From: Ahrensia sp.
Lineage (GTDB): Bacteria; Pseudomonadota; Alphaproteobacteria; Rhizobiales; Rhizobiaceae
Assembly (NCBI GenBank): GCA_002698425.1
Contig: NZXU01000085.1
Span: forward strand, 10,933 to 74,932
Length of the DNA stretch: 64,000 bases
Reading direction: 5' to 3'
Shown one piece after another: positions 45,598 to 55,232 of the stretch (position 1 is its first letter; the number at the start of each line of letters is the position of its first letter). Under the pieces are notes generated by a model. It did no database searches, had not been told where the DNA came from, and saw only the letters and a list, made by a program, of their open reading frames with translations. Position numbers and translations under genes: made by a program.

Positions 45598-46683
45598 TTA
45601 CGTCGCGTCGGACGGCGTATTTTCGCCGGCGTCCTTCGATGCCGTCAACGTCGCCAGAATCGCGGACAGTTTGGGGCGTTTAACCGCGTGGAAGGGGGCC
45701 GGGCGGCAGACCTCCATCGCCGCGAGGCCGACGCGGGCCGTCATCAGGCCGTTGAGCACGCCTTCACCGAATCGGGCGGATAGACGCGACGCCACGCCGT
45801 GACCGACCACCTGCTGGACGAGGCCGTCGCCGAAGCTGGCGACGCCGGTGACCGCGAGATGGCCGAGGACTTTTCGCAAAAGGCCCAGATTGCCGAATGT
45901 GCCGGTGCGGCCGCCATAGAGTTCGGCGAGGCGGCGCACGAGGCGGAAATTCTCGTAGAGCACGTAGAGAATGTCCATGAAGGCGCGCGGGCTGACCGCG
46001 GTGACGACCGAAACGCGCTTCGATGCGCCCATCACGAGGATGGAGGCGTCGCGATCGAGCGACCGGAACAGTTCGCGTTCGGCAAGCGCATAGTAATCCG
46101 CCGCATCGACGATCTCGCCTTCCTGTTTCGCCAGGACGGCGCGGCCCGCCGAACTTTTCGGGTTCGAAGCCATGTGATGAACGAGTTTGCGCGTGGCGTG
46201 GTGCAGCTGTTTCTCGTCGGTGCCGACCAGGGCGTCGGCCAGTTCGGCGCGGATGTGGTCGATGGAGCGCAGCCGCAGGATCGCCGTGATTTCGCGCAGG
46301 ACGATCAGGATCACCGCGACGACGAGGAGGGCGGCGACGCCGAGCGCCAACCAGCCCAGCCATTCATTGCGGTCGAAGAGGGCGCGAACGACCGAATCGA
46401 TCCACAGGCCGAGCGCGAGGCTGACGAACAGCCCGGCCGCGCCGAAGGCCAGCGAGGAGAGCGACAGGCCGCGCCTTTGCCGCTCCACTTCCGCGATGAC
46501 GGCGCGGTCCGCGGTCAGTTCCTCGCGCTCGAAATAGTCTTCCGCCTCCATTTCCAGCGCCGGACCGGGGGCGATGGCGCGGGGCTTGCGCCGTGCGGTC
46601 TCGGGCCGGGGAGGTTCGGCGGGCGGGACCTCCGGCTCGATGGAAAAGGCGCGCGGTCTGCGGCGGGTCGGATCGTCGCTCAT
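45598..46683 (-). CDS. TIGR01620/YcjF-family membrane protein
   Basis: A 361-residue inner-membrane protein. An N-terminal cytoplasmic, Pro/Arg-rich stretch (1-75) precedes two membrane helices (~78-98 and ~108-130) and a DUF697-like hydrophobic C-terminal domain (VTAVSPRAFMDILYVLYENFRLVRRLAELYGGRTG). The family pairs with YcjX and, in enterics, belongs to the phage-shock-response region. Its start overlaps the YcjX stop as ATGA. Function is probably envelope-stress related but is unproven. Confidence 0.88.
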   Translation of the reverse strand: MSDDPTRRRPRAFSIEPEVPPAEPPRPETARRKPRAIAPGPALEMEAEDYFEREELTADRAVIAEVERQRRGLSLSSLAFGAAGLFVSLALGLWIDSVVRALFDRNEWLGWLALGVAALLVVAVILIVLREITAILRLRSIDHIRAELADALVGTDEKQLHHATRKLVHHMASNPKSSAGRAVLAKQEGEIVDAADYYALAERELFRSLDRDASILVMGASKRVSVVTAVSPRAFMDILYVLYENFRLVRRLAELYGGRTGTFGNLGLLRKVLGHLAVTGVASFGDGLVQQVVGHGVASRLSARFGEGVLNGLMTARVGLAAMEVCRPAPFHAVKRPKLSAILATLTASKDAGENTPSDAT

Positions 46684-48134
46684 GACACGCGGTCTCCGAT
46701 CAGGAATTGCAGGGCCTTGTCGAGGCGGATATGCGGCAGCGAGAGCGTGGTGCCGTCGGCCGCGCGTTCGAGGCGCGGCGGCCGAAAGCGAACGAAACGG
46801 TTTGCCGCGTCCGGCGTCGGCGGTTCCTCAAAGATCGAATCCGGATTGTCCGGCAAGTCTCCGGGAAATATGGCCGTTTCGGTTTCGCCGTCGAAGCTGT
46901 CATCGCCGATGGTTTCGCCGGCAAGCGGCGTTCCGACGATCACCGGCAGCCGGTCCTTGCCCTCTTTCACGGCCGCTTCCCGCGTTGCGCGCACGGCGGC
47001 GAGCGCAAGCGATTCGACCCGTGCGCCGCTCAAACCGGCTTTTTCGATCGAGCGTTGCACGAGGCGACGCACGATCGCCTCCATCTTCGTATGATCTTCA
47101 TGATGGAGATGATCGGCCTTGGTCGCGGCCACGAGGATGCGGTCGATGGTTCGCTGCCACAGACCGGTCAGGAAATGCGATCCGCCCGGACGGAAGCAGG
47201 AAAGAATATCGCCCAGCGCCCGTTCGAGGTCGCGCACGGCTTCCTCGCCGGCATTCATCGCCTGCATGGGGTCGATCAGCACGATCTGGCGGTCGAGCCG
47301 GGCGACGTGGTTGCGGAAGAACGGCTTGACGACCAGCGCCTTGTAGGATTCGAAGCGCCTTTCCATCATCGCCTGCATCGAGCCTTTCGCCGGGTTGTCG
47401 ACGATGTTCGGCATCGGCGCGAAGGTGAGGGCAGGCGAGCCGTCGAGATCGCCGGGCATCAGGAAGCGTCCGGGCGGCAGCGTCGACAAGGCGAGGCCGT
47501 CGTCGCGGCAGGCGAGCATGTAGTGCTTGTAGGCCTCGGCGAGATCCTGGGCGATCGTCTCGTCCGCGGGAGCGTTCGGGTCGATCGTGTCGGCCAGCGC
47601 GAAAAAGTCCGTCGACAGGGTGGCGCGGCTGCCGGCGCGGGCGAGGTCCATCGCCTCGGCGGAGAATTCGGCATAGCTCTTGGCCAGAAGCGGCAGGTCG
47701 AGCAGCCATTCGCCGGGATAGTCGACGATATCGATATGCAGGCGATTGCGGGCGAGGAAGCGGCTCCAGCCATCGGCGGGCTCGTATTCGACCGTCAGGC
47801 GCAGTTCCGAGATGGCGCGGGTCGACTCCGGCCAGATGCGGTTTTCGACGAGGTCGCGGACATGGCTTTCATAGGCAAAGCGCGGCACGCCGTCGTCGGG
47901 CTGCGGCTCCAGATAGGCCCTGGACAGCCGGTTCGAATGAACGAGGTCGAAAAGCGGCAGGCGGCCGCCATGGATCAGGTTATGGACAAGCGCGGTGATG
48001 AAAACCGTCTTGCCGGCGCGCGACAGGCCGGTGACGCCGATGCGCAGATTCGGCGCGAAGACACCCGCCGCCCTTCCGGCGATCGTGTCGAGGGCGATGA
48101 GGGCTTCATCGCCGAGCGATACCAGTCTTGCCAC
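46680..48134 (-). CDS. YcjX-family GTPase-like protein
   Basis: A 484-residue P-loop protein of the YcjX/DUF463 family. Walker A is GLSRAGKTVF (about residues 35-44), a DYPGEWLLDLPLL motif serves as the G3-like switch, and ATKADHLHHEDH provides the guanine-specificity TKAD. Start is a GTG with AGGA close upstream. It is cotranscribed with the YcjF-family gene, overlapping by four bases. In enterics the orthologue belongs to the Psp regulon; here no pspABC is present. Confidence 0.88.
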   Translation of the reverse strand: MARLVSLGDEALIALDTIAGRAAGVFAPNLRIGVTGLSRAGKTVFITALVHNLIHGGRLPLFDLVHSNRLSRAYLEPQPDDGVPRFAYESHVRDLVENRIWPESTRAISELRLTVEYEPADGWSRFLARNRLHIDIVDYPGEWLLDLPLLAKSYAEFSAEAMDLARAGSRATLSTDFFALADTIDPNAPADETIAQDLAEAYKHYMLACRDDGLALSTLPPGRFLMPGDLDGSPALTFAPMPNIVDNPAKGSMQAMMERRFESYKALVVKPFFRNHVARLDRQIVLIDPMQAMNAGEEAVRDLERALGDILSCFRPGGSHFLTGLWQRTIDRILVAATKADHLHHEDHTKMEAIVRRLVQRSIEKAGLSGARVESLALAAVRATREAAVKEGKDRLPVIVGTPLAGETIGDDSFDGETETAIFPGDLPDNPDSIFEEPPTPDAANRFVRFRPPRLERAADGTTLSLPHIRLDKALQFLIGDRVS

Positions 48135-48212
48135 GTTCTTCCTGTCCCGCGCCGTCTGTTCCCGTTCCGATATAGGTATTGATCGGGCCGGCGCAAAAGG
48201 GCGGTCTTCGCG

Positions 48213-48719
48213 TCAGGCGTCGGCAGGGGTGAGGTAATGTTCCAGAAAGCCGGTCTTCGTGGCGAAGTCGGAGGAGGGGCCGTCGAAGCGGATGACGGCC
48301 AGAGCTGCGGTCCGAAATCCCATATGCAGCGCGTCGAGGGCGTTTTCCTCGCCATCCTGCGCCAATGCGAGGGCGGCGTCCTCGAGCATGGGGTTGTGGC
48401 CGACGAGCATGACATCGCCATCGGTCTCCGTCGCCGCGGCGATCTCGAGATAACCGGGCGCGTCGGTCGCATAAAGGTTCTGCTCGTAGCGCACGACGTC
48501 TTCCAGGTGCAGCGCCGCATTCAGCGCGTCCAGAGTCTCGACGGCGCGGACCGCGGTGGAGCAAATGACGATGTCGGGAACCAGTTGGTGTTTCGCCATC
48601 AATCGGCCCATGCCGATCGCTTCCTCGACGCCACTATCGTCCAGCTTGCGATCGAAATCGCGCATTCCGGGTTGCGCCCATGCGGCTTTCCCATGGCGAA
48701 ACAAGAAAAGTCGGCTCAA
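48213..48719 (-). CDS. SixA-like histidine phosphatase
   Basis: A 168-residue histidine-phosphatase-superfamily protein. The RHG signature is FLFRHGKAAW, followed by the DFDRKLDDSG motif and a late catalytic His in LVGHNPMLEDAA. SixA in E. coli dephosphorylates the HPt domain of ArcB, so members may act on phosphohistidine proteins. I place the start at a TTG (48719) because GGGAG lies seven bases before it; a GTG seven codons earlier has no ribosome-binding site. It is 78 bases upstream of the ycjX gene. Confidence 0.85.
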   Translation of the reverse strand: MSRLFLFRHGKAAWAQPGMRDFDRKLDDSGVEEAIGMGRLMAKHQLVPDIVICSTAVRAVETLDALNAALHLEDVVRYEQNLYATDAPGYLEIAAATETDGDVMLVGHNPMLEDAALALAQDGEENALDALHMGFRTAALAVIRFDGPSSDFATKTGFLEHYLTPADA

Positions 48720-48912
48720 TTGGTAACTCCCGAGAACCACGATGCGAAGCGATTACCCCGACGCGCCGGTGAGCGCAAATGATACATTTGTGGAAGGCAT
48801 GCGAGCGTCGGGGCCGCGGGGGTTGCCCATTTTTTGCGCATTCGCTCCGCATTCGCATCTGCTGCGATTTCAACGGTTTGATCACTTCGTTGCGAATAGA
48901 GGGAAAGTTGGC

Positions 48913-48941
48913 TTGCCGCTTTTACGCGAGGTGATTATAGA
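48913..48941 (+). promoter_or_regulatory. Sigma70-type promoter of dksA
   Basis: TTGCCG and TATAGA are separated by exactly 17 bases. The -10 box ends 32 bases before the GTG start of dksA, leaving a leader with the GGGAG ribosome-binding site. Confidence 0.6.
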
Positions 48942-48973
48942 GCGCCCACAGGCACCATGCTGGGAGTGATTCA

Positions 48974-49393
48974 GTGGCACCGAAAGACGTTCCTGATAAC
49001 TATATACCGGCCGAAGACGAGCCCTTCATGAACGATAGGCAGCGCGCCTATTTCCGAAAAAAACTGCTGTCCTGGAAGAACGATATCCTGCGCGAGGCGC
49101 GCGAGACGCTCGACCACATGCAGTCCGACAGCTCAAATCATCCCGATCTCGCGGACCGCGCGTCCTCGGAAACGGACCGGGCAATCGAGTTGCGGGCGCG
49201 CGACCGGCAGCGCAAGCTCATCAACAAGATCGATCTTGCCCTGCAGCGCATCGATGAAGGCACCTACGGCTATTGCGAGGAAACCGGCGAGCCGATCGGC
49301 GTGAAGCGCCTCGACGCTCGCCCGATCGCGACATTGTCGCTGGAGGCGCAGGAGCGCCACGAGCGGCGTGAGAAGGTCTATCGCGACGACTGA
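48974..49393 (+). CDS. dksA: RNA polymerase-binding transcription factor DksA
   Basis: A 139-residue DksA. The coiled-coil insertion into the RNA polymerase secondary channel spans ~25-95, and GTYGYCEETGEPIGVKRLDARP forms the globular end. Only one of the four zinc-finger cysteines remains (the others are Thr, Ala and non-Cys positions), a known alphaproteobacterial variant. DksA with ppGpp reprograms rRNA and amino-acid promoters. Start is GTG with GGGAG seven bases upstream. A strong bidirectional terminator follows; the FliO-like and cckA genes lie beyond, as in other rhizobia. Confidence 0.95.
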   Translation: MAPKDVPDNYIPAEDEPFMNDRQRAYFRKKLLSWKNDILREARETLDHMQSDSSNHPDLADRASSETDRAIELRARDRQRKLINKIDLALQRIDEGTYGYCEETGEPIGVKRLDARPIATLSLEAQERHERREKVYRDD

Positions 49394-49417
49394 GGGGAAA
49401 CTCTTGGATGGATATTC

Positions 49418-49445
49418 AAAAAGGCGGGCTTTGGCCCGCCTTTTT
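49418..49445. terminator. Bidirectional terminator between dksA and the FliO-like gene
   Basis: The stem GGCGGGC / GCCCGCC is extended by flanking A/T runs (five A's before, five T's after) with a 4-base loop. It can end both convergent transcripts. Confidence 0.9.
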
Positions 49446-49450
49446 CTGTT

Positions 49451-50845
49451 TCAGCGCTTGCCGGTAGTTAGCTGCGCAAGCAGCCGATGCATCTCGTCCT
49501 CGAGGGTTTCGCCCGGCCGTTCCGCGTCGTCATTATCCGGCGCCTGCTTCGCCTTCGTCTCCGGCTCGACTTCGCCATCGGCCATTTCGCGAGTTTCCGG
49601 CGCGGGTTCCTCGACCTCGGCTACCAGCGCCATCTCCTGAGCAAGAGCGGTTTCGACGGTCGCTTCCAGCTGTTGGGTGTGCTGCGGCTCTTCGGGCGCG
49701 GGCTCTACGGCCAATGGCGCGGACGGTGCGTCGGCCTCGATTTCAACGGGTTCGGGTTCGTGAATGTCGGTGGCCGGTTCCGGTTCGGATATCGCCGCCA
49801 CAGGTTCTTGCGCAGCTACCGCCACCGGTTCTTCGGCGGCCTTCGGGGTCTGGAACATGAACCGTTCCGCGAAGGTCGATCCGTTTCCCTGGCCGCGCGC
49901 GAAAAGGGCCGTGAACGCTTCTTCCTGCACGGATTCTGTCTGAGCCGCTTCGGCTGCCACCGTCTCTTCGGCTTGAGTCGGCATTTCGGATTGCGGCGGC
50001 TCGGGCGCTTCCACCGCGACCGGCATGGGGATGTCTTCGGGGACGGGGACCATCTCCGGCTCGGCGTGGCGTTGCGGCGGCTCGGGCGCCTGGACCAGCG
50101 GCTCGTTGCCTGCGGCGACGGGCTCCATCTGCTGCGTCGCGATGAGGATTTCCTCGGTGTCGCGAACCGGTTCAGGGACTTCCGGACTTTCCCGGCGCAA
50201 GGGCTCGACCTTCGGCTCCATTGCCGGGGCAACGCGTTCGGATTGCGGCGCGGCAGGCGCGGGTTCGGGAACCTGGCGCAGGAAGGCGGGCGCCGCCGCG
50301 ACGGAAGCGACTGCGACCGGTGCTGCCGCGGGAGGCGCTTCCGGGGCAGCGGTTTCGCGCACCGCAGGCTGCGGGGGAGGCGTCGGCGCCGACACGGGAG
50401 CGGCTCGACGCGGGGCTTCGTCGCGGACAGGCGGTCTTGCGGGAGCGGGGTTCGGTTCCCGGCGCAGCGGGCGACGATCCTGTGCAGCCGGCTGAGCCTC
50501 GCGACCGCGACGGTCGCGGGATTGGCCGCGCTTGTCCGTTTCGGTCGGCGCGCTCTCTATATTGCTCTCAATGACGAAATCGTTCTGCCCGCCGATCATG
50601 ACGAGATGCTCGACATCGTCGCGGCGAACCAGAACGATACGCCGGTCACCATCGACGGCCGTCGCGTCGACCACGGCGAGGCGGTGCTTGCGATTGCGGC
50701 CGCCCTCGACGAAAACGCCTCCGGCGACGCGGCGCGTCCAGAACCACGCCACCCAGGCCAGGACAAGGATTGCCGCTCCGCCGAGAATATAGAGGGTCCA
50801 GGTTGCGCCCTGCTCACCGAGCAACTGCGTCAGCCATCCGTTCAT
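49451..50845 (-). CDS. FliO-like membrane protein with long acidic Ala/Pro-rich tail
   Basis: A 464-residue protein. Residues ~15-37 are a single membrane helix; ~40-100 match the FliO/MopB domain (RLAVVDATAVDGDRRIVLVRRDDVEHLVMIGG). The remaining ~360 residues are low-complexity, rich in Ala, Pro, Glu and Val, probably disordered, and likely cytoplasmic. FliO helps flagellar export assembly, but there is no flagellar gene here. GAGGACAG lies before the ATG. It is divergent from cckA and convergent with dksA; this trio is conserved in rhizobia, so a cell-cycle or envelope role is possible. Confidence 0.78.
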   Translation of the reverse strand: MNGWLTQLLGEQGATWTLYILGGAAILVLAWVAWFWTRRVAGGVFVEGGRNRKHRLAVVDATAVDGDRRIVLVRRDDVEHLVMIGGQNDFVIESNIESAPTETDKRGQSRDRRGREAQPAAQDRRPLRREPNPAPARPPVRDEAPRRAAPVSAPTPPPQPAVRETAAPEAPPAAAPVAVASVAAAPAFLRQVPEPAPAAPQSERVAPAMEPKVEPLRRESPEVPEPVRDTEEILIATQQMEPVAAGNEPLVQAPEPPQRHAEPEMVPVPEDIPMPVAVEAPEPPQSEMPTQAEETVAAEAAQTESVQEEAFTALFARGQGNGSTFAERFMFQTPKAAEEPVAVAAQEPVAAISEPEPATDIHEPEPVEIEADAPSAPLAVEPAPEEPQHTQQLEATVETALAQEMALVAEVEEPAPETREMADGEVEPETKAKQAPDNDDAERPGETLEDEMHRLLAQLTTGKR

Positions 50846-51028
50846 GTCTGTCCTCTTCCCTGTCCCGGGTGATTCCCGGAGCTTTCACGTCGAAGGTGTT
50901 AGCAACGCCGAAGCGTAATGACAAATTTTGACCGCGGGGCTTTCACCCCGGGTTTGTTTGTGATTCAAACCATCATCACGCGGCAATGCGGCGACTTGAG
51001 GGAAATGGGCAAAGCCGGAAAATCCGCC

Positions 51029-53587
51029 ATGGCGAATGAATACAGGGCGCTTGGCGATATTGGAAACCGGCCCAGCGCTGCGGTCCGGCTGCTGATCCTC
51101 GGCGTTGCTTCCCTCGGCGCGGCGATCTTCCTATTTTTCTATCGCGAGAATCTCAACGAGACATTCCTCCTGGTGATGCTCGGCCTGCTGGCGATGGTCG
51201 GCGTGTTCTATCTGTTTGCTTCGGCTATCGGATTCGTCGAGTTCGCCCGCTCCGACCAGGCGGAGGATGTCGGCCGCGCCTATGCGGATTCGATGGCCGA
51301 CGGCATCTGCATTCTCAACGAGAAGGGCTCGATCGTCTATTCCAACAAGGCCTATGGCGAGATGATCGGGGCCAGCGGGGCGGAGGATCTGCAGGCGCCG
51401 GATTCGGTGCTTTCTCGCCATGACGACGCGGCCAACGCGGTCTACCGGCTCGCCAACAGCCTGATTCGCGGCCTCGAAGCCGATGAGGAGTTCCGCCTGC
51501 AGGACGGCCTCAGCGAAGAAGAAGACGGCGCGCGCTGGTATCGCGCCTCGGTGCGCCTCCTGCAGCCGAAGAAGCGTGGCACGCCGCTGAGGGTCTGGCG
51601 GCTTGCGGACATCACCGCCGAGCGGGACGACCAGGAACAGACCTTCCTGGAGCTGCAAAAGGCGATCGATTATCTCGACCAGGCGCCGGTCGGCTTCTTT
51701 TCCGCCGATGCCGAGGGCCGGGTTCATTATGTCAACGCGACGCTGGCCGGCTGGCTGGGGATCGACCTGACGACCTTCGTTCCCGGCTCGGTCGCCGTCT
51801 CCGATATCGTGGCCAGCGACGGCATGGCGATGATCCAGGCGGTGCGGGCCGAGGCCGGCACGGTCCGGACCGCCGCGCTGGATCTCGAATTGATGCGCGC
51901 CGACGGAGTCAGCGTGCCGGTGCAGATCATCCACCGGGTCCATGCGGAGAAAGACGGTCAGGTGGCGTCGACGCGGACGATCGTCCTGAACCGCTCGGAA
52001 GGCGCTGAGACCGTCGACGATCTGCGCCGGTCGGAAATCCGGTTCACGCGCTTCTTCAATTCCACGCCGATGGCGATCGCCGCGCTCGACAAGGACGGGC
52101 GCATCCTGCGCACCAACGCGCCCTTCATGAACCTGTTCGGAACGATCACGGATGCCGATGGCGTCGACGGGCAGGTCAGGTTCGAAGCGCTTATGCAGGG
52201 CGACTCGCAGGAGCGTTTCCGCAAGGCATTCATGGCCGCGGCCGCCAACCAGGCCAAGATCGAGCCGTTCGACACGGTGATCAATCCGGGAGCGAAGGAG
52301 CGGCATCTGCGCGTCTTCGTCAACGCGGTGGCCGGGCACGGCGGCAATTCGGACGGTCCGGCGACCGAGGAAGCCGCCATCGTCTACGCCATGGACACGA
52401 CCGAGCAGAAAGCGCTCGAGGCGCAGATGGCGCAGAGCCAGAAGATGCAGGCGGTCGGGCAGTTGGCCGGCGGCATCGCGCATGACTTCAACAATGTCCT
52501 GACCGCCATCATCATGGCGTCCGATCTGCTTCTGACCAGCCACAGGCCGTCCGATCCGTCCTTCCCGGACATCATGAACATCAAGCAGAACGCCAATCGC
52601 GCCGCGTCGCTGGTGCGGCAGTTGCTGGCGTTTTCGCGCCGGCAGACGCTGCGCCCGGAGGTGCTGGCGCTGACCGACGTGCTCGCCGATCTGCGCATGC
52701 TCCTGTCACGCCTGGTCGGCAATGCGATCAACCTGCAGATCGAGCATGGCCGCGACCTCTGGCCGGTCAAGGCCGATCTCGGCCAGTTCGAGCAGGTGAT
52801 CGTCAATCTCGCGGTCAATGCACGCGACGCGATGCCGGATGGCGGCGACCTGCATATCCGCACGGCCAATGTGGGCGCGCGCGACTGCGAGGCGTTCGAC
52901 TATCGCGGGCTCGAGCCTGGCGATTACGTGATGATCGAGGTCGAGGACAGCGGCACGGGCATCGCACCCGACGTGCTGGAAAAGATCTTCGAGCCCTTCT
53001 TCACGACCAAGGAGGTCGGCAAGGGCACCGGTCTCGGCCTGTCGATGGTTTATGGCATCATCAAGCAGACAGGCGGATACATCTATGCCGATTCCGAGGT
53101 CGGCAAGGGAACGACCTTCCGCATCTTCCTGCCGCGCCACGTCGCTTCCGAAGACGACATGCCGGCGGCGAAGGCCGAAGCGCCGGAAACCGAGAAGAAG
53201 CGCGATCTGTCAGGGACGGCGACCGTTCTGCTGGTTGAGGACGAGGATGCGGTTCGCATGGGCGGCGTCCGGGCGCTGACCTCGCGCGGCTACACCGTGC
53301 ATGAAGCGTCAAGCGGCGTTGAGGCCCTGGAACTGCTGGAAGAGCTAGACGGCAAGGTCGACATCGTCGTGTCCGATGTCGTGATGCCGGAGATGGACGG
53401 GCCGACATTGCTGACGGAATTGCGCAAGACGTATCCCGACATCAAGTTCATCTTCGTCTCCGGCTATGCCGAAGACGCGTTCGCGAAGAATTTGCCGGAG
53501 GGCGCCAAGTTCGGCTTCCTGCCGAAGCCGTTCTCGCTGAAACAGCTGGCGACCACAGTCAAGGAAATGCTCGAAGACGACGCCTGA
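51029..53587 (+). CDS. cckA: CckA, cell-cycle hybrid histidine kinase
   Basis: An 852-residue hybrid kinase. Two membrane helices (~18-38 and ~45-65) are followed by PAS-like domains (~75-190, ~205-320, ~330-460), a HisKA domain with the phospho-His in GGIAHDFNN (H485), an ATPase domain ([24 protein letters not shown]) and a receiver with the phospho-Asp in [12 protein letters not shown] (D783). Domain order and motifs match CckA, which phosphorylates CtrA and CpdR via ChpT. The start is uncertain: ATGs at 51029, 51005 and 50918 are in frame; 51029 gives the typical MANEYR-type beginning. Confidence 0.93.
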   Translation: MANEYRALGDIGNRPSAAVRLLILGVASLGAAIFLFFYRENLNETFLLVMLGLLAMVGVFYLFASAIGFVEFARSDQAEDVGRAYADSMADGICILNEKGSIVYSNKAYGEMIGASGAEDLQAPDSVLSRHDDAANAVYRLANSLIRGLEADEEFRLQDGLSEEEDGARWYRASVRLLQPKKRGTPLRVWRLADITAERDDQEQTFLELQKAIDYLDQAPVGFFSADAEGRVHYVNATLAGWLGIDLTTFVPGSVAVSDIVASDGMAMIQAVRAEAGTVRTAALDLELMRADGVSVPVQIIHRVHAEKDGQVASTRTIVLNRSEGAETVDDLRRSEIRFTRFFNSTPMAIAALDKDGRILRTNAPFMNLFGTITDADGVDGQVRFEALMQGDSQERFRKAFMAAAANQAKIEPFDTVINPGAKERHLRVFVNAVAGHGGNSDGPATEEAAIVYAMDTTEQKALEAQMAQSQKMQAVGQLAGGIAHDFNNVLTAIIMASDLLLTSHRPSDPSFPDIMNIKQNANRAASLVRQLLAFSRRQTLRPEVLALTDVLADLRMLLSRLVGNAINLQIEHGRDLWPVKADLGQFEQVIVNLAVNARDAMPDGGDLHIRTANVGARDCEAFDYRGLEPGDYVMIEVEDSGTGIAPDVLEKIFEPFFTTKEVGKGTGLGLSMVYGIIKQTGGYIYADSEVGKGTTFRIFLPRHVASEDDMPAAKAEAPETEKKRDLSGTATVLLVEDEDAVRMGGVRALTSRGYTVHEASSGVEALELLEELDGKVDIVVSDVVMPEMDGPTLLTELRKTYPDIKFIFVSGYAEDAFAKNLPEGAKFGFLPKPFSLKQLATTVKEMLEDDA

Positions 53588-53625
53588 CGGCGTCGGCGCA
53601 TTTGCCCTTTCAGCTTGCCTTGCTG

Positions 53626-53811
53626 TCAGGCCGCCTGGCGGCAGAATTCCATGAGATTGGCGGAGGGGCGGGTGGCGCAGAGCGCGCGAAGTTCGGCGGC
53701 GCGATGCTCCATCCCGGTTGCTTCGGCGGTCTTGCCGGCGCGGCGGAGCAGTCCTGCCTGATCATGGATCGCGAGAACGATCCGCTCGAGCTTTTGTTGT
53801 TCGACCATCAT
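53626..53811 (-). CDS. 61-residue helical microprotein A (TPR-like hairpin)
   Basis: A 61-residue protein with GAAGAG before tandem ATGs. It shows a TPR-like helical hairpin: IHDQAGLLRRAGKTAEA, then RAAEL. It has the same length as the microprotein at 53920-54105 and aligns to it without gaps, sharing Q18, A19, L22, G26, A29-E30-A31, R37-A38 and E40-L41. The function is unknown. It is the downstream member of the pair, both convergent with cckA. Confidence 0.6.
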   Translation of the reverse strand: MMVEQQKLERIVLAIHDQAGLLRRAGKTAEATGMEHRAAELRALCATRPSANLMEFCRQAA

Positions 53812-53919
53812 GGCTCTTCTTTTCTTCTCCCGAGGCATTTCGGGTTGTCGAAAGATCAAGCCACAGGATGCTTGCGCGAAACTTGTTACGCGCCGCAAGG
53901 GAATGCGGGGATGGACTTG

Positions 53920-54105
53920 TCAGCGGCGCCTGATACGGACCGGAACCGGCTGCAACCGCTCGGAGGCATGTCCGACATGGTTGAGCTCGATGGCGCGGCG
54001 GGCGATTGCGCGGGCTTCCGCGAACAGCCCCTGGGCCTTGAGCATCTTCGCCTGCTTGATCATGACCCGGGCCAGATCGAGGATCAGGGAGGAACGGCTG
54101 GACAT
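53920..54105 (-). CDS. 61-residue helical microprotein B (TPR-like hairpin)
   Basis: A 61-residue basic protein with an excellent Shine-Dalgarno (AAGGAG, nine bases before the ATG). A helical hairpin, IKQAKMLKAQGLFAEARAIARRAIEL, resembles one TPR motif, followed by an arginine-rich end (VPVRIRRR). It appears to be a tandem duplicate of the microprotein at 53626-53811, 108 bases downstream. No function is known; a single TPR is too short to fold as a superhelix, so it may bind a partner. Confidence 0.65.
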   Translation of the reverse strand: MSSRSSLILDLARVMIKQAKMLKAQGLFAEARAIARRAIELNHVGHASERLQPVPVRIRRR

Positions 54106-54312
54106 GGCGGGGATCTCCTTTGCCTGGTGTCCGTTGCGGTGACGCCTGACGCGGTCGAACGACCTTCGCCGGGCGAACCCTGGGGAGACGCTCCATCTTT
54201 TGCGCCGTTCCCGCAAGCGACAATCGTTCACGTCTGCGTGACGCCTTGCAGCGTCTCACCGATTGTCTTTACGCGCAATTAAGAATTCCGGATCAGTTCG
54301 CGGCATTTTCGC

Positions 54313-54732
54313 TCAGCTGATCGGGGTGCGGCAGTCGGGGATGGTCCGGCCGCTTCCGATGCGCACCCCGTTCCAGTCGAAGCGGCGGTCGCTCGTCTCG
54401 ACAGTCCAGTAGCCGTCGAAGCCTGTGCCATCGGCCGTGAACTCGAAGACAGCGGGGCCTTCGCCGTAGAGGTCGCGCCACTGGAAGGCGATGCTGTCGC
54501 CGCCGTCATGGGTTTCGAGGGCAATGACGCCTGGCACGTTGCGGCCGGACGACTCGATGAAGATGTAGGAGCCGGACAGGCGACCGCCCGAAACGGTGAG
54601 CGTCGTTTCGATCGGCACCCACTCTCCGCCGGAAACGGCGCAGCCACGATAGCGGCCGGCGAAGCGATCGAGCGGCTCCGAGCTTGCCGCGGCGGGGATG
54701 AAGAGAATGAGGAGGAGGGCGAACCGGAGCAT
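54313..54732 (-). CDS. Secreted beta-rich protein, unknown function
   Basis: A 139-residue exported protein: a signal peptide (~1-18, cleavage near AAASS) then a lipocalin-like succession of strands (FAGRYRGCAVSGGEWVPIETTLTVSGGRLSGSYIF). Two cysteines (GCAVSG and DCRTP near the C terminus) may pair. I do not recognise a family. The start is the ATG at 54732; a longer frame upstream has no similarity and overlaps the DUF3563 gene. Confidence 0.65.
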   Translation of the reverse strand: MLRFALLLILFIPAAASSEPLDRFAGRYRGCAVSGGEWVPIETTLTVSGGRLSGSYIFIESSGRNVPGVIALETHDGGDSIAFQWRDLYGEGPAVFEFTADGTGFDGYWTVETSDRRFDWNGVRIGSGRTIPDCRTPIS

Positions 54733-54821
54733 GACGGCAAGCCTGCCATGATTTGTCCGGCGCGCAAGAGGGAAGGCGCGGCCCGCGCTGGAGGTCTTTC
54801 GCGGGCCAGCCTGTCGGGCAA

Positions 54822-54986
54822 TCAGAAGCTGCGGAACTTGCCGCGCTCGATTTCCTGCATGCGGCGCTCGAGATCGTAGATCGAGACCGACTTGGAGAGG
54901 TAATCCTCTTCGACCTGGCGCAGCGTGGGGCCCTGGATCCTGTTGGCGATCCGGCCGAGTGTTTGTGCAAAACGGTTTCTTGCCAT
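54822..54986 (-). CDS. DUF3563-like small protein
   Basis: A 54-residue protein with an ideal ribosome-binding site (AAGGAG, nine bases before the ATG). The C-terminal YLSKSVSIYDLERRMQEIERG is the DUF3563 signature, with conserved YDLERRM. Such small proteins are found in proteobacteria; function is unknown. The ATG at 54986 is chosen over one 16 codons upstream that has no ribosome-binding site. Confidence 0.75.
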   Translation of the reverse strand: MARNRFAQTLGRIANRIQGPTLRQVEEDYLSKSVSIYDLERRMQEIERGKFRSF

Positions 54987-55232
54987 TGTTCTTTCTCCTT
55001 TGCTTGGCGGCAATATGATGTTGCAGCGCATCAATTTGCAGATGGAGAATGCGCAGGGCAGGCATGCGGAAGCCGCATGGCGGATCGATGGATGCAGAGG
55101 TTTATTGCGATGGACAGGCGCTCGACGTCTGCCTCGCGAGGAAAAGGTCCGAAACCGGCTTCTTCAGGGCGATCAGTGGCGGGGGCGATCGCGGCTGGCT
55201 ACTGTGACCGCGGATCGGGAGGAGAATGTGTC

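Noticed and set aside
53602..54282. A 226-codon plus-strand frame after cckA
   Set aside because: It is opposite the two microprotein genes, which have clear ribosome-binding sites and mutual similarity; the plus frame has none.
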